From positions 1 to 64,000 of the forward strand of contig JAECUM010000819.1 in assembly GCA_016617855.1 (NCBI GenBank): DNA of 64,000 nucleotides, given 5' to 3'. This DNA comes from Megalonaias nervosa (Eukaryota; Mollusca; Bivalvia; Unionida; Unionidae). Positions 13,101 to 27,868 of this stretch are shown piece by piece (the first letter of the stretch is position 1; every line of letters begins with the position of its first letter). The position numbers and the translations under genes were made by a program. Under the pieces are notes generated by a model, which was given only the letters and a program-made list of their open reading frames with translations, did no database searches and was not told where the DNA came from.

Positions 13101-16100
13101 TTTTAAAAAAGCCAAATAGGGAGATTGAATAAAAAAGTGCAGAGATTGGGACCTAAAATTGTGAGGTTTTTCGAGGTAGTTTTTAAGCCTCATTGTCACT
13201 TAATATTGACCGATCTTCTGGGTCCAATAAGCATGAAATTCTCAAGGGACAGTCCATTTCTCCCTGTGACATGCCTTATTTTCCCCCAGGATGTACCATC
13301 TTTTCATATTCTGGAAAACTGTGGCCAAACTGAACAACAGCTAAAGGTAAAGTCTTAAGTAAACAAGCAAGAAAGTCAGTGTGACTAATTAAGTTAATCA
13401 TTATCATTTTAATTATCTTGTAAAAAAGACTGGCCCTCCAACATAATTCAAAGAAACCATGTTCTACAGTGTGTGTTATGTAAGCACCATTGATTGGCAA
13501 ATAAATGATGCCCTGTTTTGCTGTAACTACCAGTGTCTAAATACACAGTCTCAGGCTAACATACATGTATCAAGTATTTTTCTGATGTTTTGTAGTATCC
13601 CACCCTATTTATTTATTCTCAACTGAAAAGACATTTTACACTGTTTACTATGAGGTGCTGTAGTGGACAAAAGCTGGTCCAATCAGAATGTTGCCAACGA
13701 AATTTTAATGCCATATGTCCAGAATTCCAATTTAACGTGTTGTATCAGAAATGCTTGTTGTTAAAGTTCCATTTTCTAGGTCAAGATTTTAGATTGTATC
13801 TGTTGAATTAAACGGTAGTAGTTGAAAGTTATATTTTCTATGCCAAGGTTTTAGATTGTGTCGTTTGAATTAAATGGCGGTAGTTGAAATTTCAATGTCA
13901 TACGTTGAGAATTCCTAATTTACATATTGGTTCAAAGAGTTTATGTTGAAAGTTCCATTTCATACGTTGAGTATTTAGATTTCATCTGTTGAATTACGCA
14001 GCGCTGGTTGAAAATTTGATGTCCAATATTGAGTTTTAGATTGTATCTTCTGAATTACATGGCGGTTGTTGAAATTTTAATGTCATATCTTGAGAGTTTG
14101 TATTTAACATGTTGAATCACATTGATTGTGCTGAAAAGTTCCATTTCATATGTTGAGTTTTTAGATTGTATCTGTTGAATTACACAGCGGTGGTTGGACA
14201 TTTTATTGTGCTTGTCAGAATCGCTATTTTTTTATGGTGTAACGATGTATTGGTGTTAAAAGTAACATTACACAATGTCCATTTTAACAATTCAAAATAA
14301 TATAGAATATTAAGATAAACCATTCGTGTATTCAGTTATGAGGCGCCATAACTGCATTTACAGTTTGAAAATTACCATTCACAGGTCGAGAATTATTATA
14401 AATTTCTTTGCTAGAGGTCGCTCTCATGAACGGACCGCATTATTTTTAAACAAGGAGGCTGTTTCTCATTGCTGTAAAATTCAGCAGATGAAATCTAAAT
14501 ACTTGCCATATGAAATGGAATTGTCATCACAAACAGTCACATTCAACATGTGAATTAGGGATTCTCAACATATGATATTGAAATTTCAACCACCACTGTG
14601 TAATTCAAAATATACACTTTAAAACATCAACATAGGAAATAGAACTTTAAACCACCACTGTACAATTCAATATATAAAATCTAAAATCTTGATCTAGAAA
14701 ATGAAACTTTAAGGACATGGAATTTTTGATCTAACATGTGATATTGGATTTCTCGACATACAACATCAAAATTTCAACTGCAACTTTTACATTGGACCAG
14801 CTCTTGTCTGCTATGATGCCTCATAGTTTACTAAATAATGTATTTATTCTGAATTAGCTTTCTGAGGGCAAATAAGCTGCATGGTATTTTTCTACATTCC
14901 TTCTTTTATTTAATGATGATTACTAACGTCTGTATATATGGTACAGTAATGCCTGGTGTTCACACGCATAAGTTTCTTTGGTGGGAAAAGGAGATGTTAC
15001 ATCATTCACAGTGATCATTTTTGGGATTGAAACTAATTGCTGACAATTATATTGTTGTGGTTAATTTTTTCTGATTTTAGTTTTGTTGTAGAAAAATATA
15101 AGTTTTAATGAATAATATTTAAACTCAACATTCTATTTACCGAAGAAAAAATTCTTTGCAGTGTGATAATAATTATTTTGTCACAACAATATTCATAGGT
15201 GATAAAATAGAACATGGCTTCTGTGGATTGCATAAGATCTATTTATGTAGGAATTTTTTAGGAGAAATGAAAATTGACAGATATAATGTAATAATCGGGA
15301 GTTTTCAGCAAAAATTGGAAGATGTGAAGGTGTGAAACGACCCCCAAAATCATGAGTCTTTTTCTACTGCCATGAGAGTGGACAGGTATGTGGCATTATC
15401 ACAATTGGAGCAGCTCCTGAGTTATGTCATAGGTTTGTAGTTTCACCAGTAAAGTGAGTTTTCAGTTTAATTAAGTGGGTGTACAAGCGCTTAATAAGAA
15501 ACCACAATTAAGCTTCACAGACTATGGATGATGTCACTGTAATGCAAAAAACATAACATTAATTTAGGCTATACATATTCACACATTTTTAGTTTTCATC
15601 CGATATTGCAGCATCTTTTGGAGATTCTGTGATTTAGATAATCTTGGGTCATGTAGAAAATTGGTTTTGATGATCAATTTAAATGTTATATATTATGTTC
15701 AAACTTCTATGAGAGCATTATAAACGGTTAGATCAAATCTCTAACACAGGCTTGGGTTATCAGTTAATGTGATGCATTTTCCATGTAGACCCCAAAAGCA
15801 TGACAGACAGAAAATAATACTTAGTTTTTTCACTCTGTGCCTTGAGGCCTATTATACAATGAAGCTGGGTGAATTTAAATTGCTCGTCATCTGCAGGTGT
15901 TTACACTACTTTACTGTAGAATGGGTACCTGGCAGTCTGTTAAACTGATGGATAGGATTTTGTTTTCAGACGGGCACACCAGTACTGTGTTTGCACTTAG
16001 TTTTGATGGAGTGCCACTGAAAATGCTATAACTTCATTAAATTGCACAAAGCATGTATTTCTCTGTGTCATGTTATTTGCTGAGGGAAATATGTTCAAAC

Positions 16101-16324
16101 TGAGGTAGGCTTAAAGGAAAGATTATTAAACATTCTGTCCCTATTTTTAAATCTCAGATAATTGATATAGAATCATACAGTGAACTCTGTTGGCCATTGG
16201 AGACCAGTAGTTCATGAGCCTTGAATAAATGGAATATGTATTGTTAATATTAAGCCAAAATACATTCTGTATAAATTGCACCCCTGTAGTCCATTAATTC
16301 ATCCAATTAATCATGAAGATATAT

Positions 16325-16355
<31 letters not shown>

Positions 16356-19300
16356 TATATATAAAATATTTTTTTTTTAACAAAACTGCTGCAGGTGAAC
16401 TATTGGGAGAAGTTTGGTGTTAGCCCAATCATGAATTCCCTAAGCTGGCGTGGAGAGACCAGCTCTGGAATTGCCCTAGGTCTTAAGCCTGACACGTGGT
16501 ACACCGTCAATGTTCAGGTCCTGAACACGGCAGGGATGGGACCCATTAGTGAAGTAGCCCATATCAGGACTTATAAACGGGGTAAGTGTTGGTTAAATAT
16601 TATGTTTAAATGCTAATTATATTTTGTTGCTTTAAAAAAAGCTCTAACAAATAATGCAACAGACTATTCACAGGTAAAACTTTGCCTTTTGGTGCATTTT
16701 ATGTCCAGAAAAGTGATGAACCCAAAGGAAAATGCTGATTATGGGTTGGTTCCACTTATCCACACAGTGGAACAGATATAGGGTTTGAACCCGGAACAGC
16801 TGATATGTGAATCACATGCATTGCTCTTGACCTAGGCATTAGTTATGTTATAACCTCTGTAACTATTGTTAATATTTAATTGTGTACGTGGACCATTGTG
16901 TTCATGTTTTTGAACACAATATTTTTGGTCTTTGTAAATTCCGTATATGGATGTAAAAACAATACAAATCAAATTAAAATTATTAGTTGACCACTTTTTA
17001 TTTTTCTACACTTAAGAATCAAATTAAAAAAGAATGTCAGACTGTGCATTTAGCAAATACTAATTTAATTGTTTGCAATTATAAATAAGCTGTTCAGAAT
17101 TCAGCCATTTATTTCATGAATTTAACATGAAGATAATAATGTCTATATCAAGATGCAATTTGTATTGTACTGTGACCAAGAACTAGTTGTGGTACAAAAT
17201 ATCATGCAAGAAAATATGAATGTTGATCTTCCAAATTCAGACTGAATTATCTTCTGTCTCATTCCTCCCTTTTTCACTAGTCAATATTGTTATGTATATT
17301 TAATTTAGTTCTTTGTTAGTTAAAAATTTTTTTTTATTTCATTACCTGCTTTTGTAATGTAACATTGTATGCTGGACTTGACTTTGTCCAAAATTGAGTT
17401 CATTTCTGCTTGACCCAAATTGACTTTTTTTTAAAGTTCACTTTATGTAAACTAATACAAAGCTAAATTATTCTCTCTTTACATGGGCATAATATCAGGA
17501 TCTTTATTAATAAAAGAAGTAAATATGTTTATTTGGGTCAGGATTTTGGAATTTCCTAAGTGAATTTTGCAGGTTATGGTTTTGATTTTGTAAACATTAG
17601 GATCATTCTAGAAGGTTATTTTACATTAGGTAATGTATTTTTTTAGAAAATGCTAATTGTGACCCGAGGTCAAGTAGAGAACTATATAATCTTGTAACTG
17701 TGAGGACTTGGTCATTTGTGCTTTAATATCTAGCACTTTCAAGTTGTATTATATTGTGACCAGTTGGGCTGAATTTTATTTTCTTCAAATTATTGAATTC
17801 AAGTGATTATTTTCTCTGGAAATACAAAAGTGCTCAGATAATTGGACAGAGACATTCACTGGAATTTATAGTGTATTCAGAACTGGAATTATATTACTGT
17901 GATTCAGCAAGAGACTGTTGACACATCAACACTCTATAAGCTATAACAGACTTGTCATCACCTTCAGTTTTTGGATCTTTGGGACTTGTACTGAAGTTTA
18001 TTCAGGACTTTAAATTACTAGGACTTGTGTATGTAATTCTTGGATTATTTTGGGATTTAATTCTTAATACAGTAAGTTCTCTTTTATCATTTTCACTTTG
18101 TATTCTAGGGAAATAAATTGTTTGTTAAGTTTACAAAGATTGTTGTCTTTAACTCTTTTCTGTTGCTTATTTTAAGAGCATAGACTTGTAACAATATATA
18201 TACAGTGTTCAGGGCCAGAAAGGTCAAACAAAGTACAAAGAAATGATAAAAATCTAAATTTCTGTCTCCATCAGGTTTGGCAAAGTTTGCCATCTCTAGT
18301 AGTAGTCAGGAAGTGGTACATCTTGATATTTTCAGCTTCCAATCTGGTTTAATGTTTTGTTTCAGTGCATGTAAACTTCTGTTTTTTGCAGAGTGTAGTA
18401 TCCACTGGTTTCTAATATGATGGTATTTGTGTTTCATCTGTTCATTTACGCATTCTCTGGTTTTGTCTTCAAATACATTTATCTAATCATAGTACCTTAG
18501 GAGAACTACTACTACCTTGCATATCCAGCCCTCCCTGGTTAAAACATTTAGCTGAAAATGCTACAAGTTATCTGCCCACCTTTGTGGCAGTTAGATAGAG
18601 TGTTCTTCCCTTAACACAGGGATAGGTGGCAAATCTCGTAAATATCTCAGTTACTACTTCCACTTGTGCTGGGTCCCACTCTCTCGACAGCAAGACCTCA
18701 CAAAATCCATTAAAATATTATTAATGGCGACATTTCATTGCCTTCATTAGGTCGACTGCAACGTGCACTATATTCCAGGTAAATTATTTTTATATGAGGT
18801 ATAGTTCTGTACTGACATGGAGTTAAAAAAAACAAACAGGTGTAGGCTACACCTATTTATATGTTCTGCTTCTACTTGCCTTAACAGATTAGACCATGGG
18901 CAGGACCTAATGCAAACTATGTAGATGCTGGAAGAATGTGACAGGTATAGTATGTTCTGTCTATGAAGTTGTTATCACATGTGAATTCTGTTCAGCATGG
19001 ACTGAAGGTCAATGGGCTTCTTTGCTTGGGGAATCGAAAGGGAAGGCACAGAAGCACACAATGAAGAACAAAATAGCCATAAGTATATATGCTGACATGT
19101 CTTCCATACATGAATTACTTCTGGAGGGATGCAAATCTGCACATTCAAGTTGCATCAGCCACAAAATATTGTAAATCAGCATGTTCAGAGATAGTTTTGC
19201 CTCCCCCTTTCACCACCACAACAGGATACACTTTTATTGGCGATACCAATGGAATAGACCATTCAGCATCAGGGTTTGATTGCTGGAGAACTAGATAGAG

Positions 19301-22300
19301 AGAAAATCAAACATCCTAAGTTATAATCTCATACAGCAGATTTGCAGACTGGCTACTTGGATCAAGCATCCTGTACCCATCTCATCCTCATGAACAGTGC
19401 AATGTCAAACCTGAAAAGATGGCCATGTTCTGTTGCGACCAGATTCCGACATATACATCCAATCATAATGGGTCACATCCACAGTGGATGATAAATTATA
19501 AGCCAACCAGAAAAACACCATTTGTCCATTTTGACGAACCCAGTCTGTACAGGCATTTGCATGGATCAGTCTAACCCTTATAGTGTTGCTAGACACACAC
19601 TCCCTATAATGCCCAGCTTAGTGTATCAATATCAAAGAGACGTCACTTTGCAATATTTTAAACTCTTTGCCAGTCAAAGGGAGCCTGTAATTAATGACTG
19701 CTTGGAAGTCATCGTGTCAAATTCAGGACGTTATTTCAAGTATAGTGTGCTACCGATCCAGACACACATCTCCAGCTAATTTCCATGTAGCACAAGAGAC
19801 ATCAGACTCACCACCTGCATCCAAAGATGATGATGCTTGCTCTTATGTTTTACTAGATTTTACTATGATGCGTGAAGACTCAGCCATCTGGGCTTGAATA
19901 TGTTTACCGCGTTTTACCGTCAGAGTTCTGCCTCCTCATCAGCTACCTGTAATAAAGCATCAGTTGATAGTTTGACTAAAAAGAAAGAATCTAGTTTCAA
20001 AATTAATTCCACAGTCTGGCAGAGTTACTGACATTTTGGACTGTCTAAATCGCCAGCTACAAGACCCAGGTGGCAACTGACAATTTTCTCATACAAGTGC
20101 CTTTCATTGAATTTTTGCTTGTGGTTCTATGAGTCTCACACTCCAGTATTTCAAAAGGACTCTCAGCAGTCTGCCAAAATATTGGAGTTTTGGGGATGAC
20201 AGAAACATACTCCATATATATGGATTTAACATCTTTTACAGACACTGAGCATCTTGTACGCAATGTCATGGTCATGGAGTCCATGCTGTATTTAGTATCT
20301 GTAACAATCTTCCAACAGGCGGAACACAGCTTATCTTCTCCCACTCTGGAACCCACATGACATGCATGGGAGTCCATTTCCTGAATGGCCCACATGTTAA
20401 ACAAAGCTTCTCCACATACACTAATCAATTCCATAACAGCAGTTGTAAGTCTACAACTTGCAGAATGAGATGAAGTGTGCTCAACTTCTGACTTCCTTGA
20501 GGATCACCATAATGCCAAGCTATGCTCACAACCTTTATCTTCTGATCTTGTGTTTAATGGTCAGGTTGACAAAATCTGCAAACAAGCCACCAGGAAGATT
20601 AATGTCCCTCCATGATGGCCTCAGCACATGGACATTCAGGGAAATCAACAAAATATCACACCAATGTCCCTGGGTCACAGAACTCTGGGAAGCAGTACTA
20701 CCGAAGATAAAACATCTTAAACCACAGTTCTCACTGGCAAATGTGGATAACAAGCAGAGAGAGTGATCATTTTTGCCAACATTTATGTCCATGACAGCCT
20801 CCCTATCTAAAAAATTACATCATCTTCACGCTGCCCTTGCCACAGACCCTGGTAGGAGGATGGCTTGAATTCTTTATTGCCAAATGGAACAAGATTTGCG
20901 ACGATGAACAGTGGCCACAAAAAGTTGTTTCCAATGGACTAAGCATCACTTTCAGCACCACTTCTGCTTGGTCCAGGGTTCCTTTAGCTACAAACATCCT
21001 TATCCATATGAGGGCATTAGAAATCGCTCAAAATATACATTCTGTTTTTATTCAAGACTATTTATGGTCCCAAAGGCAAACATCACTCTACGACCTAAGC
21101 ACCCTGACGCCCCCAATCAGTTCATTCATGCCTCTTGATTCACAATGGAAAGGCCGCGATGAATTTTCAATGCCATCCAGGAGGTAGACTTTGCAATCAT
21201 CGTGAACTTTAAAGATGCAATTCTTTGCATCCCCATTAATGGCTTCCAGGAATTTCATGTGATTCGATTACAAAGACATTGTGTACCAGTTCAGGACATT
21301 ACCATTTATACTCAACATCAGTCCCTGGGTCTTCCTTTGATTGATGGACTAGGTAATGGCCCATGTCCGGACCATCTCTATGGTGGCAAGATCAGGTCAA
21401 CTTGTTAATCTACTTTTCAATGTGGCCTTCTTTGTCAACAAGGATAGATCTGATCAAGTACTGTCTCAACATTTTGTTCATTTAGGTATGGAGTTCAGTA
21501 CACATAAAATAGAGTATGTCTCCCGCAGGAATGAGTATTCAAAATCAGGACAATGGTGGCTTTTCTACTTACAAGGGATACTCTATCTGCTCAAGATTTC
21601 CTTTGATTGCTAGGCCTGCTCATTGTGGCAGCTGACCTCATAACATGTCACCTTTTAAGTGCCCATTACAAATGATTCTTTTATCAAAATGGAGACCTAC
21701 AGTTTGTCTATTGGACCAATCTCTCATAATCTGCACAAATACAAGCTTCAGTCTTCAGAAATGGAACAACCTCATTTAGCTCACATCAGGTATACCTCTG
21801 CAAGTAAAACCACCAGAAATCACAGTCTGTTTAGATGAAAGCACAGAAGAATTGGGGGCACATCTACCATCATTCAGGGTAGCCAGTGGAGCGTGGTCTT
21901 CTGAGAAGTGGCATTTACATATCAACATTCTAGAGAATAAAGCCATTTTGAAAGCCTCTCATTGGTGGCAGGAATCTCTAAATGGAAAAAGAGTTCTGAT
22001 TCTGTCCAACAACTCCACATTGGTGATTTATTTTAAATGATGAACCAGGTACCCAGATGTTTGCGTCCTGGTTTGGGATTTTCTAAAATGGTGTCTTCAA
22101 CGACAAATCCAAGTCCATGTTTATCATTATCCAGGCCGACTAAACGTATTAGCAGACTTATTGTCCCAAAAATATTAACTAATAGAGACAGAATGGTCTC
22201 TTCATCCCTTGGGTTTCACTCAGATATGTGCCCGATGGGACTGACCATTGATTGACATATTTGCAACAAGAGGGAATGCCAAACATCCTACCTTTGTCTC

Positions 22301-25300
22301 ACCAGCCCTGGATCCAATAGCCTAGGCAGTCGATGCACTGTCCATAGATTGGAATGGCCTGGACACATACGCTTATGATCCAACACCTCCTATTCCAAAG
22401 GGGATACAGAAAGCAGGAGAATCGGTGTGTCATCTTATCCTGATTGCCCTACTCAAATGAGAGAAGTTATGGATCAATGATCTCCTCAGTCTCATGATGG
22501 AAATTCCAAGAAAATTGAGATATTCCCTCATCAGCTGAAACAACCACAATGACAGGTGTTTCGTCCCAATCCAGAGCTACTAAAAATATATGTCTGGATC
22601 ATATTAAGCAATCCATCAGAAACAAACAGTTCTCACAACCAGTGGTGGAGAGAATCGGTCAAGCAAGATGACCCTCTGAAAACTTATGAAGGCAATTGGC
22701 AAATCCTGACATAGTGGTGTACATAAGAACATGTTATACCTTTGCATGGATCATATAGCTAACTTGCAACTCTGGCTTTTTGGTGAGAAAATGTTAGCAC
22801 CAAGTACAATTAAAGGTTACCGTTACTGTTTAACAATTGCTGACACCCTGCATCAACATGGATATGAGGATATCAGGGAATACAAGTACTTATCCAATCT
22901 TCTTGTTCAGCTTTGATTATTCACTGCCAAAGACATTGGCTTGGTGCCCAGAGTGGAACCTATCTTGGGTATTAACCTGACTAAACAAGACACCACTTGA
23001 ACTGATTTCAAGAACTCATTGATTTATCTTTCAGAATAAAACTTGCTTCCTCTCACTGCAGTAGTGATGGCAGGTGGAATCAGTGAAATGTATGCCCTGT
23101 CAGGGGACCTGAACTACATGTGGATCTGACAAGACGGGTCAGTTTCACTCATGACAATACTGGCTTTCATCGCCAAGAAGAGGCTCCTGTTAGTGGGGAA
23201 TCTGATTTTTGTTGTGAAGTTGTGTCTACTCTGAACACTTCATCTCAAGGCCACTTACAGGACCAAGTGCAAGCTCTAAAATACTATTTAAAAAGAATTG
23301 AGCCTTTGCGTTGAGGGTGATCATGCCTCTTCTTACCTCTCAAAAAGGATCAGGACGATATATCGGTACAGACACTTTCATCCAGGATAAACCGGGTTAT
23401 TTACTCTGCTGATTGTGAAATAACCCCAGATCAAATGAACTTACTACTTATTTTGGCTCAGGAGATTATAGCAGTCACCACGAACATAACATTTGAGCAA
23501 AACTTTTCTCTAACTGTCATTATCCAAGCCTGTGGCATGGAGATAAGAATCCACCTTCCCCAGTTTTTATCTGACAGATCTTTTATTTCAGAGGGCTCAA
23601 CTTGATCTAGTTAGACCTATATCTGTGGCGCAACAAGTCACAGTCCCAGGTCGTTTGACAGTACATAAGGATGTGGCTTCACTACCTCCTCTGGATTTGT
23701 GTGAAGGAAACTTTTTCTCTTTCAAAGCTGCTCCCCTATTCTCTGGTTGGATTATTTAGAGGCTGTCTCACATACATTATGGGACCCAAGAGGGTTAAGG
23801 GAATGTATATCTTTCCATCTCTTACCTGTTCTTCTAAGGTATTAGGATCTGGTAACATATTTGAAGAAGAAGCCATTTTTTTCTAGGAAAATGTTTCTTC
23901 AGTAATACTACCCAGTCATAAGACATATACACCCTCCCAACCTCCTCTCAGTTACATCATATAGACAGCGTGCCTTCTGCTCCAGTAGTAAATGAGATAT
24001 TCATGGGAGTTGCCAATCCCTTTTCCAAAGGGAGATCACTCTAACTACCACCTAGGTGGGCAGATAATGTTTCTTTTTAGTTATAAATTTTAACCTGGGA
24101 GGGATGGCTTTGCAAGGAAATAGCAGTTCTCCAAAGGTAATATGATTGGGTCCTGTACAAAATTTTTAGGCAGATTCCGCCTGGAATTTAGGTGGATTCA
24201 GGGTGTATTCTGCCTAAAAACACCAAATTTGAAATGGACTTTAATGGACTGGGAATACAGCTAAGGTGACAGACTGAATCCGTCTAATAGTTAAGCATAC
24301 TATTTCTTATATTTCTCCTAAAGGATAACTGTTAGATGGAAAAGTTCTGCTTGTCCAGTTCATTTTCCTACTTTAAGACGGATTTTGGACTTAGACTGAT
24401 TTTAGCAGAAATGTCAGGCGTAATTTTGATCTTTATCAAAAGAACTACAAGCATAGAATCTTTGGACTTGAAAATTTGGTGCAAGGTGGATTTTGGACTT
24501 GATCTGATGTTTAGTCTGAAAAATAAGTTTCTTTTGCTTCCTGTTAAAATATGCTCTACAACAATCATACCCAAGTGAAAATGTGACTGAAATTTCAGTG
24601 AAATCAAAGTGACAATTTTTTGACATTCACTCAAATGTCCTTTTTTTCACTAAAATTATGATATTTTAGATTTTACCAAAATTTCTGAAAATATCAGTGA
24701 AATTTTGTGATTGAAATTTCACTGACTCTGCCAACATTTCTTGAAAATATCAGTGAGAATTTGTTATTGAAATTTCACTGACACTTTGCCAAAATTTCTG
24801 AAAATATAGTGATATTTTGTGATTGTAATATCACTGACATTTCAATAAAAAGTATCACTAAGATATAATAAAATTTATTTTGTACAATTTGAATGATTTT
24901 CAGCAACATTTATATTTCCTGTTTCTGATAGCTGTAACTGTATTGTTCATTTTGGGAACAATAACTTCTTTCCAAATCTTTCCTTGTTGTAATTCTTTTT
25001 CAAATTTTTTTTGTTGTTGTTGTTATTGTATTTTAGTTTAACTTCAGTTGGATTTAACTTTCCTCAAGAAAAGATTGTTTTATTGTTTTCCATTTTAAAG
25101 CAGAATTTCGCTTTTCTCCTGACCTGAATCTGATTTTCGTCGATATGGACCCTTTTTTTAATATCGTCTCCGAAACTGTTTTTTTTTTTTTTATAATGCT
25201 CTATCTGGTCCCATTCTGCAACGAGCTTTCTAATAAGTATTTGTTCCATATATTATTTAACAGATGATCGTAGTAAAGCGCTTTATGATTGGTCAAAAGT

Positions 25301-27818
25301 TTGTACTTGCCCAATGAATCGTTGCGTAACAGAAACTGATGGGAATAAGCATGCTTGCTAAACATGGCGATTCAAATTTTTGAGCGGGATACGAGTTGAA
25401 TAACCATTTGAAAAATGTGTGGCAATGAGAAGAGCTTGAATGCAAAGTGGATGGGAATGTAACTGGTCAATCTGTGTGAAAACTGAATGCCAGGACTAGC
25501 ATTTTGCTTTTTGTGCCATAAAGAGCTTAACAGTAGTGGCTAGCATGCTAAATATGACAAGAAATTAAACCAGGATGATTTCGAGGATTTATAACTCCAA
25601 ACTGACTAACTTCCAGAATTTAAGGTGGGACAACGCATAGATCACTGGTGGGAATTGTTTATATTGTTGCCAGATACCCATGTCTATCAAAGATAATCAT
25701 ATCTTTGAGGAGTTTTTTGGCCCACAAATAGAATCATCCTTCAAATTGTTTATATTTTCAAAATATTCTGGTTGTATTAGAAGCTAAGTGTAAAATAAGA
25801 GTAATTATATCATGATAAACGTTTGTCATGGCTGATTATGGAACAAGGACTAATTCAAGAGACCACAACATCATAGTTTGTACATTAATCAAAAATCAAG
25901 TCTGCAGTACAACAGTGACATAAGGCAGGCTCCTAGCATTTCTTCTTTTTATAATCAATGTCTCAGTGGATGCTTTTCTGCAATTTTGCATCATTTTCAC
26001 AGTTGAATTTTTCAATGCAGGATAATATTTTATATTTTATATATGTTTATGCACTCACAGATGCCTGTGCATATGTTCCAGGCTTGATACTTTGACTTTT
26101 AAAATCACTTAATTATTTAGTGTCAAGCCAGATTCTTCACATTATGTTGTATATACTGTATACACCACTCCCTCGATAACTTGCGCCCTGATAACTCGTG
26201 AACCCGCTTATAACGCGGGGTCAGGCGTGGATCCTATTTTTTAAAACCAGAAATTACCCCAAAAATAGATCCCTATTTTATGAACTTTATGGAAATCGCG
26301 ATCAAAAATTAGCTACAAAAACTTTGATGTATCACTCGTTTTATCATTGAAAATGGTAGATAGCACCTGGAAATTTTAATCAACATTATGAAATACCAAA
26401 TTTAAAAATAAGTCATACAACTTTTTTACATTTTCTTTCCAAGTGACATTCCTAGCACACCGCAATTAACAATATGTAAGGAAATTTCAATCAATGAAAA
26501 TGTCACTTACGCCGAGTGGAGGCAGTACTTTAATAAATAAATACAAATTAAATAATTTTTTTATCAATTGAAATTTGTGTTCTAGTTCTATCTTCTAGTT
26601 CCTTTTAAGTGTAATCATCGTAAATGCAATGTGTCCTCTTGTAATTAAACGTAAAATGTGTCAATCTACTGTAACAACTATGTCCACAAGCATTTCTCTG
26701 AGAACCTATTTAGGCGTCGACCGTGTTTTGATAACTGACTTGCAGAAGTATTTGTTGCATTGTTGCACTGAATTAAAAGCTGGCCTCCTTTGTATTATGA
26801 TGTTAATTATGTCTTTTGAATCAAATAATGGAGGTGAAATAAAAGAAAAGTTAAAAGGCACAAAAATCCTACAAACTTAAAATCTAGTTGCCCCGGTTGT
26901 ATGTCGGGTGACCTCACTTCAGTTGATCAGTTAAACACTGTTATAAATGTTATTGTGTATGTAACATAAACTACCTTAAATTAACCGACTCATTGGTAAC
27001 TGCGATCAAAGATAGCACGGCAACCAAGCGAAAAGAATACTATACTTAGTAAAATAAAGAGCTTGGTTTCACAGATACGAACCATTGTGGGCAAGCGAGT
27101 TTCAGAGAATTCTTGAACTGGCACTTTGAGATATCCTCAAGAATGATAAAAAGTTTCATTATTACTTCCAATGAAATCACGATATCAATACTGTACTAAT
27201 TGAACAGCACAAAAATTGAGATTCGACGTAGACGATTGTCTCATGAAAAATTTCGCTTGTTTTTTTAACAAAAGGAATCTTGTTTGGTGGTGTGTCAACA
27301 GTTAGTCTAGTTCCCTGCTCTTTTGACTCCCAGTTTGGCAGGATACAATGTCATTCCACTCCGGGAACCAGACTCATCAAGAAAACAAAAAGCAGAGACG
27401 TAATACACACATGTTTTCGTGTAAACGTAATGGTTGTTGAAACCAGTTGGAACGATCTTTCGCATGTTGGACATTTTGAAAATAAATGTTATTTAAACAG
27501 AATAACGAACAACTTCATTAGAAAAAGTGCGTTATTAAAAATTATCATCGACGTGAATGTAAAATGAGGATTCAGTCATTAAACAGCGGAGTTCCCTAAC
27601 CCCGACCCCCCCCCCTGCTGTTTTCTCGATGTCCAAGTGATTTTTTTCAATTTTTGGAGGCCCTTTCAGTAACTCATGCCCTTGCTTATAGCATGGTCTA
27701 TGTTTGTGGACCCTGTTGTGCGCGAGTTATCAAGGGAGTGGTGTATATTGTGCATAACAGATAGAAGGCCTCAAGGTAGATTAGTTCTGTAACTGAGTTA
27801 CCTTCTCTAAATAAAGTC

Positions 27819-27868
<50 letters not shown>

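Larger units (their letters stand above)
18485..24147 (+). mobile_element. DIRS-like tyrosine-recombinase retrotransposon, degenerate but end to end
   Basis: About 5.66 kb bounded by inverted terminal repeats: about 18485-18652 and, inverted, about 23990-24147. They share 'ggttaaaa', 'ttatctgcccacct', 'gtggcagttaga' / 'gtggtagttaga', 'ggagaact' and 'aatatctca'. Inside, in order, are reverse transcriptase, RNase H and tyrosine recombinase relics, the order known for DIRS elements, which use inverted terminal repeats and a recombinase instead of LTRs and an integrase. The left third (18.66-20.8 kb) should hold gag but was not recognised. Stops and frameshifts are frequent, so it is inactive. 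It lies sense to the host contactin-like gene inside its largest intron. Confidence 0.85.
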
